Source: an uncultured delta proteobacterium (lineage in GTDB: Bacteria > RBG-13-61-14 > DRUE01). Taken from it: a stretch of 16,039 nt of DNA. The notes beneath the pieces were generated by a model that did not search any database, was not told the origin of the DNA, and worked only from the letters and a program-made list of their open reading frames with translations. This document shows positions 6,672 through 13,641 of the stretch, piece by piece. Both the position numbers and the translations under genes were made by a program. Numbering within the stretch: position 1 is the first letter of the stretch; each line of letters opens with the position of its first letter. The DNA lies in NCBI GenBank assembly GCA_903897985.1, contig CAIUDS010000740.1:1-16039 (forward strand), written 5' to 3'.

Positions 6672-7279
6672 AGGTAAAAATCTATGTTGAGGGCGGGGGC
6701 GACTACCGGGCTCTTAGAACTCAATGCCGTAAAGGTTTCCGGGAATTCTTTGAGAAGGCCGGCTTGGTTGGAAGAATGCCTCATATCGTTGCTTGCGGCG
6801 GTCGCACCAGCACCTATGAAGATTTCTGCATCGCGCTTGCCAACACAGAGGGAAATCAGGTTATTATTCTTCTGGTTGACAGTGAAGACGCCTTGGCAGG
6901 CAAAAAGCCTTGGGATTACCTGAAATCAAGAAAAGGAGATGGCTGGGATAAACCCGCCCGTGCAACCGATGATAATGTCCATCTCATGGTCCAGTGCATG
7001 GAGAGTTGGTTTTTAGCTGATCGAGACACTTTGGTGAAATTTTATGGTCAGGCATTCAATCCGCATGCTCTCCCCCACAATCAACAAATTGAAATTATAC
7101 CCAAAAAAGATGTTTTGGACGGGCTTGAAAATGCTTCCAGAAACACACAAAAGGGCATGTATGCTAAAGGAAAGATTTCCTTTCAGATCCTTGGTTTGAT
7201 TGATCCAAGAAAAGTCGCCGATCAAGCGCCTTACGCGAAAAGGCTGATCGAGTATCTCGACAAATTACCCGCAGCCTGA
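6665..7279 (+). CDS. DUF4276 family TOPRIM-like protein
   Basis: A 204-residue protein of the DUF4276 family. It begins KIYVEGGGD (5-13) with an acidic Glu9, followed by ACGGRTST (43-50), the hydrophobic strand IILLVDSEDA (67-76) with Asp72 and Glu74, then HLMVQCMESWFLAD (106-119) and SRNTQKGMY (158-166). An early Glu plus a D-x-E/D after a beta strand is the arrangement of TOPRIM metal-binding folds, so it is a candidate nuclease or effector. I chose the ATG at 6665: it overlaps the ATPase stop by 7 bp, follows a GGGGG run at 6653-6657 and starts just before the conserved strand. An upstream ATG at 6635 is possible but less likely. Part of the gene is AT-rich (21 G+C in 60 bases at 7081-7140). 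It is co-transcribed and probably translationally coupled with the ATPase. Confidence 0.8.
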   Translation: MVEVKIYVEGGGDYRALRTQCRKGFREFFEKAGLVGRMPHIVACGGRTSTYEDFCIALANTEGNQVIILLVDSEDALAGKKPWDYLKSRKGDGWDKPARATDDNVHLMVQCMESWFLADRDTLVKFYGQAFNPHALPHNQQIEIIPKKDVLDGLENASRNTQKGMYAKGKISFQILGLIDPRKVADQAPYAKRLIEYLDKLPAA

Positions 7280-7298
7280 CCTCTAAATATTTATCAGT

Positions 7299-9350
7299 CT
7301 ATTGCGTCACCTCGGCGATTTTTTCCACGCTCAGCTTACAGCTCCCGCCTTCCCTCAGCTCGACCCCGATCCGGTCCGCGCTTATATCCATGGCCAGCAC
7401 CGCGGGGTTGTCAACCTTGTTCTTGCCGTCATAAATGACCGTGTCATTGAGCATGACTTTCACCGAGTCGCCTTTGCCGGGCATATTCACACGCGGGCCG
7501 GTCCCGGCCGGAAGGCTCAGGCTGATCTCGAATTTTTCCGGCGCGTCCTTCCAGTTCACCTCGAGCAATCCCCGCGGGCTGGGCACGGCCCCCTGCGCCC
7601 AATTGATCCCGTTCGGATGCGGGTCAACCAGGTAATGGGCGAACCCTGGCTCGGTGGGCCTCACGCCGATGACCCACTCGCTCAAGAGGAAGGACGATCC
7701 CGCGCTCCAGGCATGGGCGAGCGAGGTGGTGGGTTTGTCCGGCTTGCCCTTGGGCCCGATCCATTCCCAATCGCTGAAATTCGGGTCCTGCTTGGCCATG
7801 GCGCCCCAGCATCTCTTGATCAGGTCCAGGGCCTCCTGGTCGCGGCCGGATTGATAGCGCGCGGCCGCGTCAAAAGCATTGATGTAGGGCATCACGAATT
7901 TTGCGTTATGGCCGTCGGCAAAGGGGAGCTTGCGCGGGAAAACATAGGCCTTGTCGAACTGGCGGTCGCCCCATGAAAGCTTCAGGCTTTTGTTGAAGAA
8001 ATCGAGAATCTGCGAGGCCTTGCCCTTGTCGGTCAGACCGCTCAGGATGGCCATAGCGTTGCCATCGAGCGGGCGGTGGTCCCGGTCCCTTTTGGCATTG
8101 CGAAAGGCGCCGGCTCTCTTATCCCAGAAATAAGTATTGAAATAATTTTTGATCCGGTCGGCGCGGGTGAGGAACAGTTGGGCCTGGCCGATGTCATCAC
8201 GATCAAGCGCGATCCGGGCCGCGTCCGTGAGCGCGAGGTAGTAGAGCGCGTTGGTGTAGGAGATGGCGCCGGTTCGGATCAGGCTATAGGAATAGTTCAT
8301 GCCGTCCTTTGAGAACTTCTGGAGGATCAGGCCCTGGCCGTCGGTCTGGCGGTCGTGGTAATCCAGGGCCCGGAGCATGCCCGGATAGATTTGCTTGATA
8401 AAGGCGGTATCGCCGGAATAAAGATAATACTCGTAGCTGTTGACCACCTGCCAGAGCGAATACTCGGTGAACCGGTCCGCGACCCTCGCTCCCAACTCGG
8501 CGCGGCTGCACGCGGGATAGATGCCGGTCTTCTTGTTCTGCCAGTCGGCCAGGCTCTTGAGCGAATCCTTGACAATGTCGTAACGGCCGTTGGAAACATA
8601 AACCACCCGGTCCGCAATGGCCAGATCCCCGGACCAGATCAGACGGTCGCGTTTGGCGCCGTCAACAATCACCCAATCGCCCGAGCCGATCTTGACCTTG
8701 CCGCTCTTGCCGCCCTGGTCCGAGCGGATGGTGTCGAGGCAGGTGGTGTAATAGCCCGCGTACCAGATTTTGTTCAACTCTTCGTCGCTCGAGAGAAAAA
8801 ATCCTTGCGCCTTGGGATCGCAGTTGAGGAAAGTTTTTTTGCAGCGGACCGCGTCAAGCTGGATTTCGCCGCTCACCACCTCGATCCTCACATACCTGGC
8901 GCCGCCCATCAGAACCTTGTCCGAGAACCAGCCGCTCTGCTTCACCTCGTAAGTTCTTTGCATAAGCTTGCGGTAGGAAGACGATGCGGAGGAGAGCCAG
9001 TCTTTCTGGCCCTTGGTGAAAGCCAGGGCCTCGGAATAGGTGATCCGGATTTTGGCGGTCTTGGCCACATTTATTTTCAACTCGAAAAAGCCGCCGGTGT
9101 CCGCGCCGAAATCGAGGAGGAGATCCGAGCCGCTGGGCAGCTTTGCGGATTGGTCGTCTTCCGCCAAGGCCGCCTCCGGGGATTGCGCCTTCTTGTCAAA
9201 GGAAACGATGGCCTTGGGCAGGCTGTATTCTCCGGCCGTGTCCGGCCAGTATTTCAGAACCTCGTCCGGCGCGGCCATGACCGCGAGCGGCGCGATCACA
9301 AGCGCGAGCAAAATTCCCCTGAAAAGGGCTTTCCCGGCATGTTTCTTCAT
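7299..9350 (-). CDS. Exported GH78-like six-hairpin glycosidase (alpha-L-rhamnosidase-like)
   Basis: A 683-residue protein with a signal peptide (KK start, hydrophobic 10-25, cleavage near AVMAA). A beta-sandwich covers about 30-180, an (alpha/alpha)6 barrel about 185-575 and a C-terminal beta domain about 580-683, which is the GH78 order. The key motif is VDGAKRDRLIWSGDL (229-243). In classical GH78 it reads D-C-P-Q-R-D-E-R, so the acid Glu position is Arg236 here; Asp230 and Asp235 remain. FSDWEWIGPK (525-534) and SLAHAWSAG (543-551) align with the base-bearing and sugar-binding stretch of the family. The Arg variant seems usual in a subgroup of GH78-like proteins, so a different acid residue, another substrate or a lyase-like reaction is possible. 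It stands alone on the minus strand, convergent with the TOPRIM gene (19 bp) and divergent from the YfhO-like gene. SD is GGAGG at 9356-9360. Confidence 0.82.
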   Translation of the reverse strand: MKKHAGKALFRGILLALVIAPLAVMAAPDEVLKYWPDTAGEYSLPKAIVSFDKKAQSPEAALAEDDQSAKLPSGSDLLLDFGADTGGFFELKINVAKTAKIRITYSEALAFTKGQKDWLSSASSSYRKLMQRTYEVKQSGWFSDKVLMGGARYVRIEVVSGEIQLDAVRCKKTFLNCDPKAQGFFLSSDEELNKIWYAGYYTTCLDTIRSDQGGKSGKVKIGSGDWVIVDGAKRDRLIWSGDLAIADRVVYVSNGRYDIVKDSLKSLADWQNKKTGIYPACSRAELGARVADRFTEYSLWQVVNSYEYYLYSGDTAFIKQIYPGMLRALDYHDRQTDGQGLILQKFSKDGMNYSYSLIRTGAISYTNALYYLALTDAARIALDRDDIGQAQLFLTRADRIKNYFNTYFWDKRAGAFRNAKRDRDHRPLDGNAMAILSGLTDKGKASQILDFFNKSLKLSWGDRQFDKAYVFPRKLPFADGHNAKFVMPYINAFDAAARYQSGRDQEALDLIKRCWGAMAKQDPNFSDWEWIGPKGKPDKPTTSLAHAWSAGSSFLLSEWVIGVRPTEPGFAHYLVDPHPNGINWAQGAVPSPRGLLEVNWKDAPEKFEISLSLPAGTGPRVNMPGKGDSVKVMLNDTVIYDGKNKVDNPAVLAMDISADRIGVELREGGSCKLSVEKIAEVTQ

Positions 9351-9367
9351 GTTTTCCTCCGCAAGAA

Positions 9368-9396
9368 TCTATAGCAGATATTTCGCCTTTGAGCAA
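9368..9396 (-). promoter_or_regulatory. Probable promoter of the GH78-like gene
   Basis: On the minus strand: TTGCTC (9396-9391), 17 bases, then TATAGA (9373-9368). The start point would be near 9361, only about 11 bases before the ATG at 9350, so the leader is barely long enough for the GGAGG site. No equally good plus-strand promoter for the YfhO-like gene was found in 9351-9491. A TTGACA at 9423-9428 has no matching -10. Confidence 0.4.
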
Positions 9397-9494
9397 GGGA
9401 TTTTGAAACCATAAGAATAAAATTGACAACTAAATTTAAAAAGGCTTTTGACCGCGAGGGCATGAGCAGGGATAATGAGGACTGGTAATAGGTG

Positions 9495-12299
9495 ATGGCT
9501 GAAAATAAAAGCATGGACCGACAAGACTGGCTGCTGGCCGGGCTGTTGCCCCTGCTCGGGGTCTTCATCATCTTCGGCCCGCAAATCCTGAACCGCGAGA
9601 GCCTCTACCTGGGCGTCATCCAGGAACAATATTTTTTGCTCGGCCAGTTTTCCTTTGACCGCCTCATCCGCGCGGAATTCGCCCACGGCTATTTCCCGCT
9701 CTGGAACCCCAACAACGGTCTCGGCTCGGTCCTGCTCGGCAATATGCTCTCCGCGGCTTTCAACCCGATCAAGATTTTTCTCTACCTCTGCCCTTCCCTG
9801 GTCAGCTACGAGCTGTTCACCATCTTCCGCTTCGAGTTGGGAGGTTTTTTCGCCTATGTCCTCGCCCGCAAGCTCGGACTCTCGCGCGGAGCTTCCGCTT
9901 TTGCCCTGGTCGGTTTCACTTTTTCCGGCTACTTCCAGATGTTCCTCAATGAAAATTACCTGAGCGCGGATTTCCTGATCCCGCTCCTGCTCGTGCTCGC
10001 AATGAAAATCATCGAGCGCAAAAACAAAATCTGGCCCTTGCTGCTCGCCCTGGTCTTGGTATCGCTGTTCAATTCCGGCCATCCCGAGGCCATGCTTTAC
10101 GACTGGCTGTTTGTCACGGTCAGCTTCATCGGCCTGGTCATGACCCGGGCCAAAGAGGACCGCCTAGCCGCGGCCGGAAGATTTATATTTGCCAACAGTC
10201 TGGCTTTTTTTCTCTCCCTGCCCCTGATCCTCACTTTCCTCGAATTCTGGGTCCGGGGCGAGCATTTCCATCTGCCCGGGACCGGGCTCTACCATTATTC
10301 CATCCGCGAGGGGCTGGCCGTTTTTTCTCCCTGGTTCTTCGGCCCAAGCAGTCCGGGCGCGGCTTTTTTCCACCAACCGGAACTGGCCGTAAAACTTTCT
10401 CGCCAACTATTCAACTATGCGGGATCATCCCTGCCCTGGCTGGCGCCTGCGCTCGGGACGATTTTTCTTCCGCTCCTCAGCCTTGCCTTCTTCGAGTTGA
10501 AAAAACTTTCTCGGCTTTATCTGCTCTGGCTGTGCTGGATTTTACTTTTCCTCGGACTCGGCTTCGGCCTGCCCGGCTTCCAGTTCCTCGGCTTGGTCTG
10601 GCCCTTCAACCTGTCCGGCAATTTCAAGCACCCCTGGCCCGGCCTGGTCCTCGCCGCGGTCTTGATTTCCGCGTCCATGCTGGAGCGGGTTCTGGAAGGC
10701 AAAATCAGCGCCAGAAAATTCCTGCTTTCGCTCATCCCATTTCTGTCTCTGCTGCTGATCTTCTTCCCGTATGCCGGCCGCGGCCTCGCGCTCAATCCGG
10801 AAACCGCGCTCGAGTTGTCCGCGGTGGCCCTGTTTTTGCTCTGGGTATTTTTTGCCCGGGGCGTCAAAGGGATAAGCGGTTTCGGTTTCGGCCTGGCCAT
10901 AATCGTGCTCCTGCTCGCCAGCTCGCTCCGGAGTTCCTGGCAGGCCCCGGTTTATCTTGACTATCATTTGACCGAGCTTCGGCAAAATCCGGTTTTCCTG
11001 CGGATCAAAAATGATCCGCTCGGACGTTTTTATTTCGAGCGCGAAATCTTTCCGCCCAACTTGAACCAGCTTTTGGGGGTGGCGGACCTGCGCGTGATGG
11101 ACGGGGTGAACCATGTCAAACTGGTGGAACTGGTCAACCGGATCAACGGCCATACCCGGGAGCAGGGCTTCCGCTACTGGTATAACCAGGTCGGATATTT
11201 GGAAGTGATGCCGGAGAAGATTGAGGAACCCATCCTGGATTTGACCGGTCTGAAGTATGTGATCACCCGCAGCCCGCTCCCTTATCACCGCACCATCGAG
11301 AAGATTCTGGAAACCGGCGACCGGATTGCTCCCGCGGCCGATCATTTTGGCCTGGCCTATTTCCCGCTTTCCCGGGCAAAGGCCAAGACCCTGTTTGAAC
11401 ACGCGCCCGCAAAGATTGCCTTTTTGCGGTGCGATCTCTACCGTGTCCAGGACCCGCCGCCCAAATTTTGCCGGCCGGTGGATTTGAAGATCCCGCCGGA
11501 GCTGCCGCCTCCATTCATCCTGACCTTCTCGCCCCGGATCCAGCCCGAGGCCTGGGCCCAGGAGCCGGACGGGGTCTGGTTTATGTTAAGGAGCAACGGC
11601 AATTTGAACTATGCGCGATACCTTCATCCTCAGGCGCATTCGGAAGAGAAAGAACTGCCGTTCGTTGAGCTTGCGCTGGAAAATGATTACACCGGTTTGC
11701 TGCCGTCATCCGCAACGCTGGTCACGCTGCCGGGAAACAATTCCGACTTTGACTGGTCCGGCTGGCTGGATTTGAGAATTGATGTGCCGAATAAAACCGA
11801 GAAGCTGGAACTGATCGGCAGCCGCGATTTCTGGTTTTATCAAAGCCCGGAGGCCTTTGCGCGGTTTTTCCCGGCCGAGCAAGGCGAGATGGTTGGATCG
11901 CCGACGCTTGAGCCGGGGGACACGGCGCCGGAGCAAAACTCTTCCCACCGGGTCCTGTTCTTCAAAGAGCCGCTTAAGGACTTTGAAAAAAATCCCGCGC
12001 TCGCCCTGGTCCAGGTGAACCTTGCTGAATTCTCCAGCCAGAGCTATCGGCTCGAAGTGGAAACCGATCAGACCTGCTGGCTGGTGGCTTCGCAGATTTT
12101 ATTCCCCGGCTGGAAGGCGCGGCTGGACGGGAAAGCGGCAAGACTCCAGGCCGCGGACTTTCTCACCGCGCTGAAAATCGAGCCGGGCCGGCACGAGGCG
12201 CAGATCTATTACCAGCCCTGGAGCTTCCGGATCGGATTGTATTTCTCGCTGATCTCGCTGGCCGGCCTAATCTTCCTGGGGATTTTCAAAAGGCCATAG
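9495..12299 (+). CDS. YfhO-like multi-spanning membrane protein (GT-C-type)
   Basis: About 934 residues. An N-terminal half of many hydrophobic helices (first one about 12-29, the last cluster about 430-470) is followed by a soluble region to about 890, and a final helix precedes a short basic tail. Family marks are FPLWNPNNGLG (67-77), the GT-C loop resembling PLWNPYIFGG of YfhO proteins, and a C-terminal beta domain with LFPGWKARLDGK and a final membrane helix, as in YfhO. In Bacillus, YfhO is needed for sugar decoration of lipoteichoic acid, so a polyprenyl-phosphate-sugar glycosyltransferase role is the family-based guess. The first external loop lacks the usual GD pair of many members (it reads LGVIQEQY), so activity is uncertain. 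The start is either ATG 9495 or the GTG directly before it (9492); the SD GAGGA ends at 9481. Confidence 0.75.
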   Translation: MAENKSMDRQDWLLAGLLPLLGVFIIFGPQILNRESLYLGVIQEQYFLLGQFSFDRLIRAEFAHGYFPLWNPNNGLGSVLLGNMLSAAFNPIKIFLYLCPSLVSYELFTIFRFELGGFFAYVLARKLGLSRGASAFALVGFTFSGYFQMFLNENYLSADFLIPLLLVLAMKIIERKNKIWPLLLALVLVSLFNSGHPEAMLYDWLFVTVSFIGLVMTRAKEDRLAAAGRFIFANSLAFFLSLPLILTFLEFWVRGEHFHLPGTGLYHYSIREGLAVFSPWFFGPSSPGAAFFHQPELAVKLSRQLFNYAGSSLPWLAPALGTIFLPLLSLAFFELKKLSRLYLLWLCWILLFLGLGFGLPGFQFLGLVWPFNLSGNFKHPWPGLVLAAVLISASMLERVLEGKISARKFLLSLIPFLSLLLIFFPYAGRGLALNPETALELSAVALFLLWVFFARGVKGISGFGFGLAIIVLLLASSLRSSWQAPVYLDYHLTELRQNPVFLRIKNDPLGRFYFEREIFPPNLNQLLGVADLRVMDGVNHVKLVELVNRINGHTREQGFRYWYNQVGYLEVMPEKIEEPILDLTGLKYVITRSPLPYHRTIEKILETGDRIAPAADHFGLAYFPLSRAKAKTLFEHAPAKIAFLRCDLYRVQDPPPKFCRPVDLKIPPELPPPFILTFSPRIQPEAWAQEPDGVWFMLRSNGNLNYARYLHPQAHSEEKELPFVELALENDYTGLLPSSATLVTLPGNNSDFDWSGWLDLRIDVPNKTEKLELIGSRDFWFYQSPEAFARFFPAEQGEMVGSPTLEPGDTAPEQNSSHRVLFFKEPLKDFEKNPALALVQVNLAEFSSQSYRLEVETDQTCWLVASQILFPGWKARLDGKAARLQAADFLTALKIEPGRHEAQIYYQPWSFRIGLYFSLISLAGLIFLGIFKRP

Positions 12300-12301
12300 C
12301 A

Positions 12302-12330
12302 GTTTCTGGTTTCTGGTTTATGGTTTCTGG
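12302..12330 (+). repeat. Left arm of the 24-bp inverted repeat (TTTCTGG heptamers)
   Basis: Four head-to-tail heptamers, TTTCTGG, TTTCTGG, TTTATGG, TTTCTGG (12303-12330), start 3 bases after the stop of the YfhO-like gene. Bases 12302-12325 are a perfect 24-base inverted match to 12799-12822. The SD of the enclosed gene follows 8 bases later. Confidence 0.9.
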
Positions 12331-12351
12331 CTAAGGAAGGAGGAATTGAAA

Positions 12352-12771
12352 ATGGAAATCGCCAAGAATGGCAAAGGCACGATTAAGGATTTCGGAGAGT
12401 TAAGAATATATAAACTGGGGCGAGAATTGACCGCAAAAATTTATGAACTCAGCAAGAGCCCTGGTTTTTTCAAAGATTACATCCTGGCGCAGCACATTCG
12501 CAAAACCGCCATATCCGTTGTCTCCAATATTGCGGAAGGGTTTGAACGGCTCAACAACAAAGAGTTTATCGTGTTCTTATTTATTGCCAAGGGTTCCTGC
12601 GGCGAAATTCGAGCCCAGCTTGATGTCGCTTATGACCAGAAATATCTCGACGAGAAAACCCAGGGGAATTTGTCCGCGCAATACGGTCAACTGGGAGCGA
12701 TGATAAACAAATTTATCTTGTATTTGAAAAAATCCGAATATACCGGACTCAAACATAAACCTTCTGATTAA
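12352..12771 (+). CDS. Four-helix bundle protein (S23 / 23S rRNA intervening-sequence type)
   Basis: A 139-residue protein of the S23/IVP four-helix bundle family. Signature stretches are FGELRIYKLGRELTAKIYEL (14-33), the hallmark HIRKTAISVVSNIAEGFER (48-66), and EFIVFLFIAKGSCGEIRAQL followed by a fourth helix ending near LYLKKSE. Members were first found inside intervening sequences of 23S rRNA in Leptospira and Coxiella; free-standing copies are common and their role is unknown. The perfect SD AGGAGG (12338-12343) is 8 bases before the ATG at 12352, so I prefer that start over the TTG at 12346. The gene is AT-richer than its neighbours (23 G+C in 60 bases at 12421-12480) and lies inside a perfect inverted repeat, which suggests it arrived as a cassette. 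It sits between the stops of two convergent genes. Confidence 0.9.
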   Translation: MEIAKNGKGTIKDFGELRIYKLGRELTAKIYELSKSPGFFKDYILAQHIRKTAISVVSNIAEGFERLNNKEFIVFLFIAKGSCGEIRAQLDVAYDQKYLDEKTQGNLSAQYGQLGAMINKFILYLKKSEYTGLKHKPSD

Positions 12772-12798
12772 CCGCCGCGGGCAGGTTTCACGAATTGC

Positions 12799-12830
12799 AA
12801 CCATAAACCAGAAACCAGAAACGAGAAACC
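12799..12830 (-). repeat. Right arm of the 24-bp inverted repeat (CCAGAAA heptamers)
   Basis: Four heptamers, CCATAAA, CCAGAAA, CCAGAAA, CGAGAAA, plus CC (12801-12830), mirror the left arm; 12799-12822 is the perfect 24-base match. The array ends on the stop codon of the DUF2752 gene (12830-12832). With the left arm it could fold a stem around a loop of about 470 bases that holds the four-helix-bundle gene. Confidence 0.9.
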
Positions 12831-13171
12831 TAAAAAATCCTTTTCTCCAGAAACTTGAGTTGCGGCGTTCGGCCGGTGAAGGTCTCGTAGCCCAGTTTGA
12901 GATAGAACCATGCCAGCACCGGGGCCACGATCAGCACCAGATGGTTGAACCGGTAGGCGATTGCGAACTGGCCGTGGAGCAGATGCAAGACCGCGCGGGT
13001 CATGCCGCAGCCGGGACAGGGCCCGAGGCCCACCAGGCGCCAGAGGCAAATGGTGGGCGTATGGTCAATCAGGTCCGCGGGCAGCAACACAATCAACCCC
13101 AGCGCCAGACTGGCGCCGAGGAAAAGCACCCGGAGCCAAATTCTATTTTTTAAGAAGCGCCTTTCCGTCAT
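12830..13171 (-). CDS. DUF2752 small membrane protein
   Basis: A 113-residue protein with the DUF2752 hallmark PCPGCGMTRA (51-60), preceded by Cys42 in a short ICLWRLVGLG stretch. Two to three membrane helices lie at about 13-30, 55-70 and 76-93. The CPGCGxTR motif resembles a metal or redox site, but the function is unknown. The start at ATG 13171 overlaps the end of the TM2 gene by 29 bp and has only a weak SD; a GTG at residue 15 would avoid the overlap but cut into the first helix. TM2 and DUF2752 genes are frequent neighbours, so the two products may act together in the membrane. Confidence 0.82.
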   Translation of the reverse strand: MTERRFLKNRIWLRVLFLGASLALGLIVLLPADLIDHTPTICLWRLVGLGPCPGCGMTRAVLHLLHGQFAIAYRFNHLVLIVAPVLAWFYLKLGYETFTGRTPQLKFLEKRIF

Positions 13172-13421
13172 TATCCGTGAACGTGCCGTTGACAATGGCG
13201 ACCAAATCAATGATCCACCAGATGAGCCCGCCGATGCCGCAGGTCAGGAAGGTGACCAGGATCATATAGACCCCGGTCTTGTTTTTCCCGACAAAGAACC
13301 GGTGGACGCCCAGAGTGCCCAGGAAAATGCAAAGCAACAGAGTGGTCAGCCAATCCTTGTCTCCAACCTCAGCCGGGCCCGCGCCTACGGGTCCCGGGGC
13401 CATGGGTCCTTGTTCCGTCAT
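13143..13421 (-). CDS. TM2 domain protein
   Basis: A 92-residue protein with a Gly/Pro-rich cytosolic start (1-20) and a TM2 domain. Helix 1 is about 24-38, followed by the loop LGVHRFFVGKNKTG (37-50), where TM2 proteins carry their conserved D/H-R-F-Y/F-x-G motif. Helix 2 is about 51-77 and includes GGLIWWIIDL. Such proteins are small inner-membrane proteins of unknown role. The SD GGAGGGAA lies just before the ATG at 13421. It is the first gene of a two-gene unit with DUF2752. Confidence 0.88.
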   Translation of the reverse strand: MTEQGPMAPGPVGAGPAEVGDKDWLTTLLLCIFLGTLGVHRFFVGKNKTGVYMILVTFLTCGIGGLIWWIIDLVAIVNGTFTDNDGKALLKK

Positions 13422-13475
13422 GTTCCCTCCTTAAAAATTTATTGCACCGGCCTTAATCCGGCTCTTTATTGGATG

Positions 13476-13505
13476 ATTGTAGGGGAGATCAGGTTGGCTT
13501 GTCAA
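13476..13505 (-). promoter_or_regulatory. Sigma70-type promoter of the TM2-DUF2752 unit
   Basis: On the minus strand: TTGACA (13505-13500), an 18-base spacer, then TACAAT (13481-13476). This is a near-consensus pair about 55 bases upstream of the TM2 start codon. It lies next to the heptamer palindrome at 13512-13582. Confidence 0.65.
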
Positions 13506-13511
13506 ATGGGG

Positions 13512-13582
13512 GGTTCGGAATTCGGAATTGGGAATTCGGAATTGGCCAGTTCCGAACTCCGAACTCCGAATTCCGAATTCCG
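13512..13582. repeat. 71-bp palindrome built of inverted heptamer arrays
   Basis: Left arm: GGTTCGG, AATTCGG, AATTGGG, AATTCGG, AATTGG (13512-13545). The centre is GGCC (13544-13547). Right arm: AGTT, then CCGAACT, CCGAACT, CCGAATT, CCGAATT, CCG (13548-13582), the reverse complement of the same period-7 pattern with a few mismatches. It lies between the divergent TM2 and glycosidase genes and could form a long hairpin or cruciform. Confidence 0.85.
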
Positions 13583-13590
13583 CTAACTTC

Positions 13591-13599
13591 TGCTATTAT
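13591..13599 (+). promoter_or_regulatory. Extended -10 promoter of the GH63-like gene
   Basis: TGCTATTAT (13591-13599) fits an extended -10 (TGn plus TATTAT). The -35 region would fall in the palindrome (TTCCGA, 13571-13576) and is poor. Downstream, GGAAAAATTTTTCC (13618-13631) is a perfect 14-bp palindrome just before the SD, a possible operator but without other support. Confidence 0.4.
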
Positions 13600-13641
13600 A
13601 TCCGCGAGCCAACGCATGGAAAAATTTTTCCGGAGGGGAAA

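Noticed and set aside
8355..9374. 339-codon plus-strand open frame
   Set aside because: Antisense shadow of the GH78-like gene; it ends in the promoter region of that gene.
9423..9428. TTGACA as a -35 box for the YfhO-like gene
   Set aside because: No acceptable -10 lies 16 to 18 bases downstream.
12302..12830. CRISPR-like reading of the heptamer arrays
   Set aside because: Units are 7 bases with no spacers and no cas genes nearby; they are simple tandem heptamers in inverted arms.
13528..13641. N-terminal extension of the GH63-like gene
   Set aside because: It would translate half of the palindrome. The ATG at 13642 has a strong SD and begins a good signal peptide.
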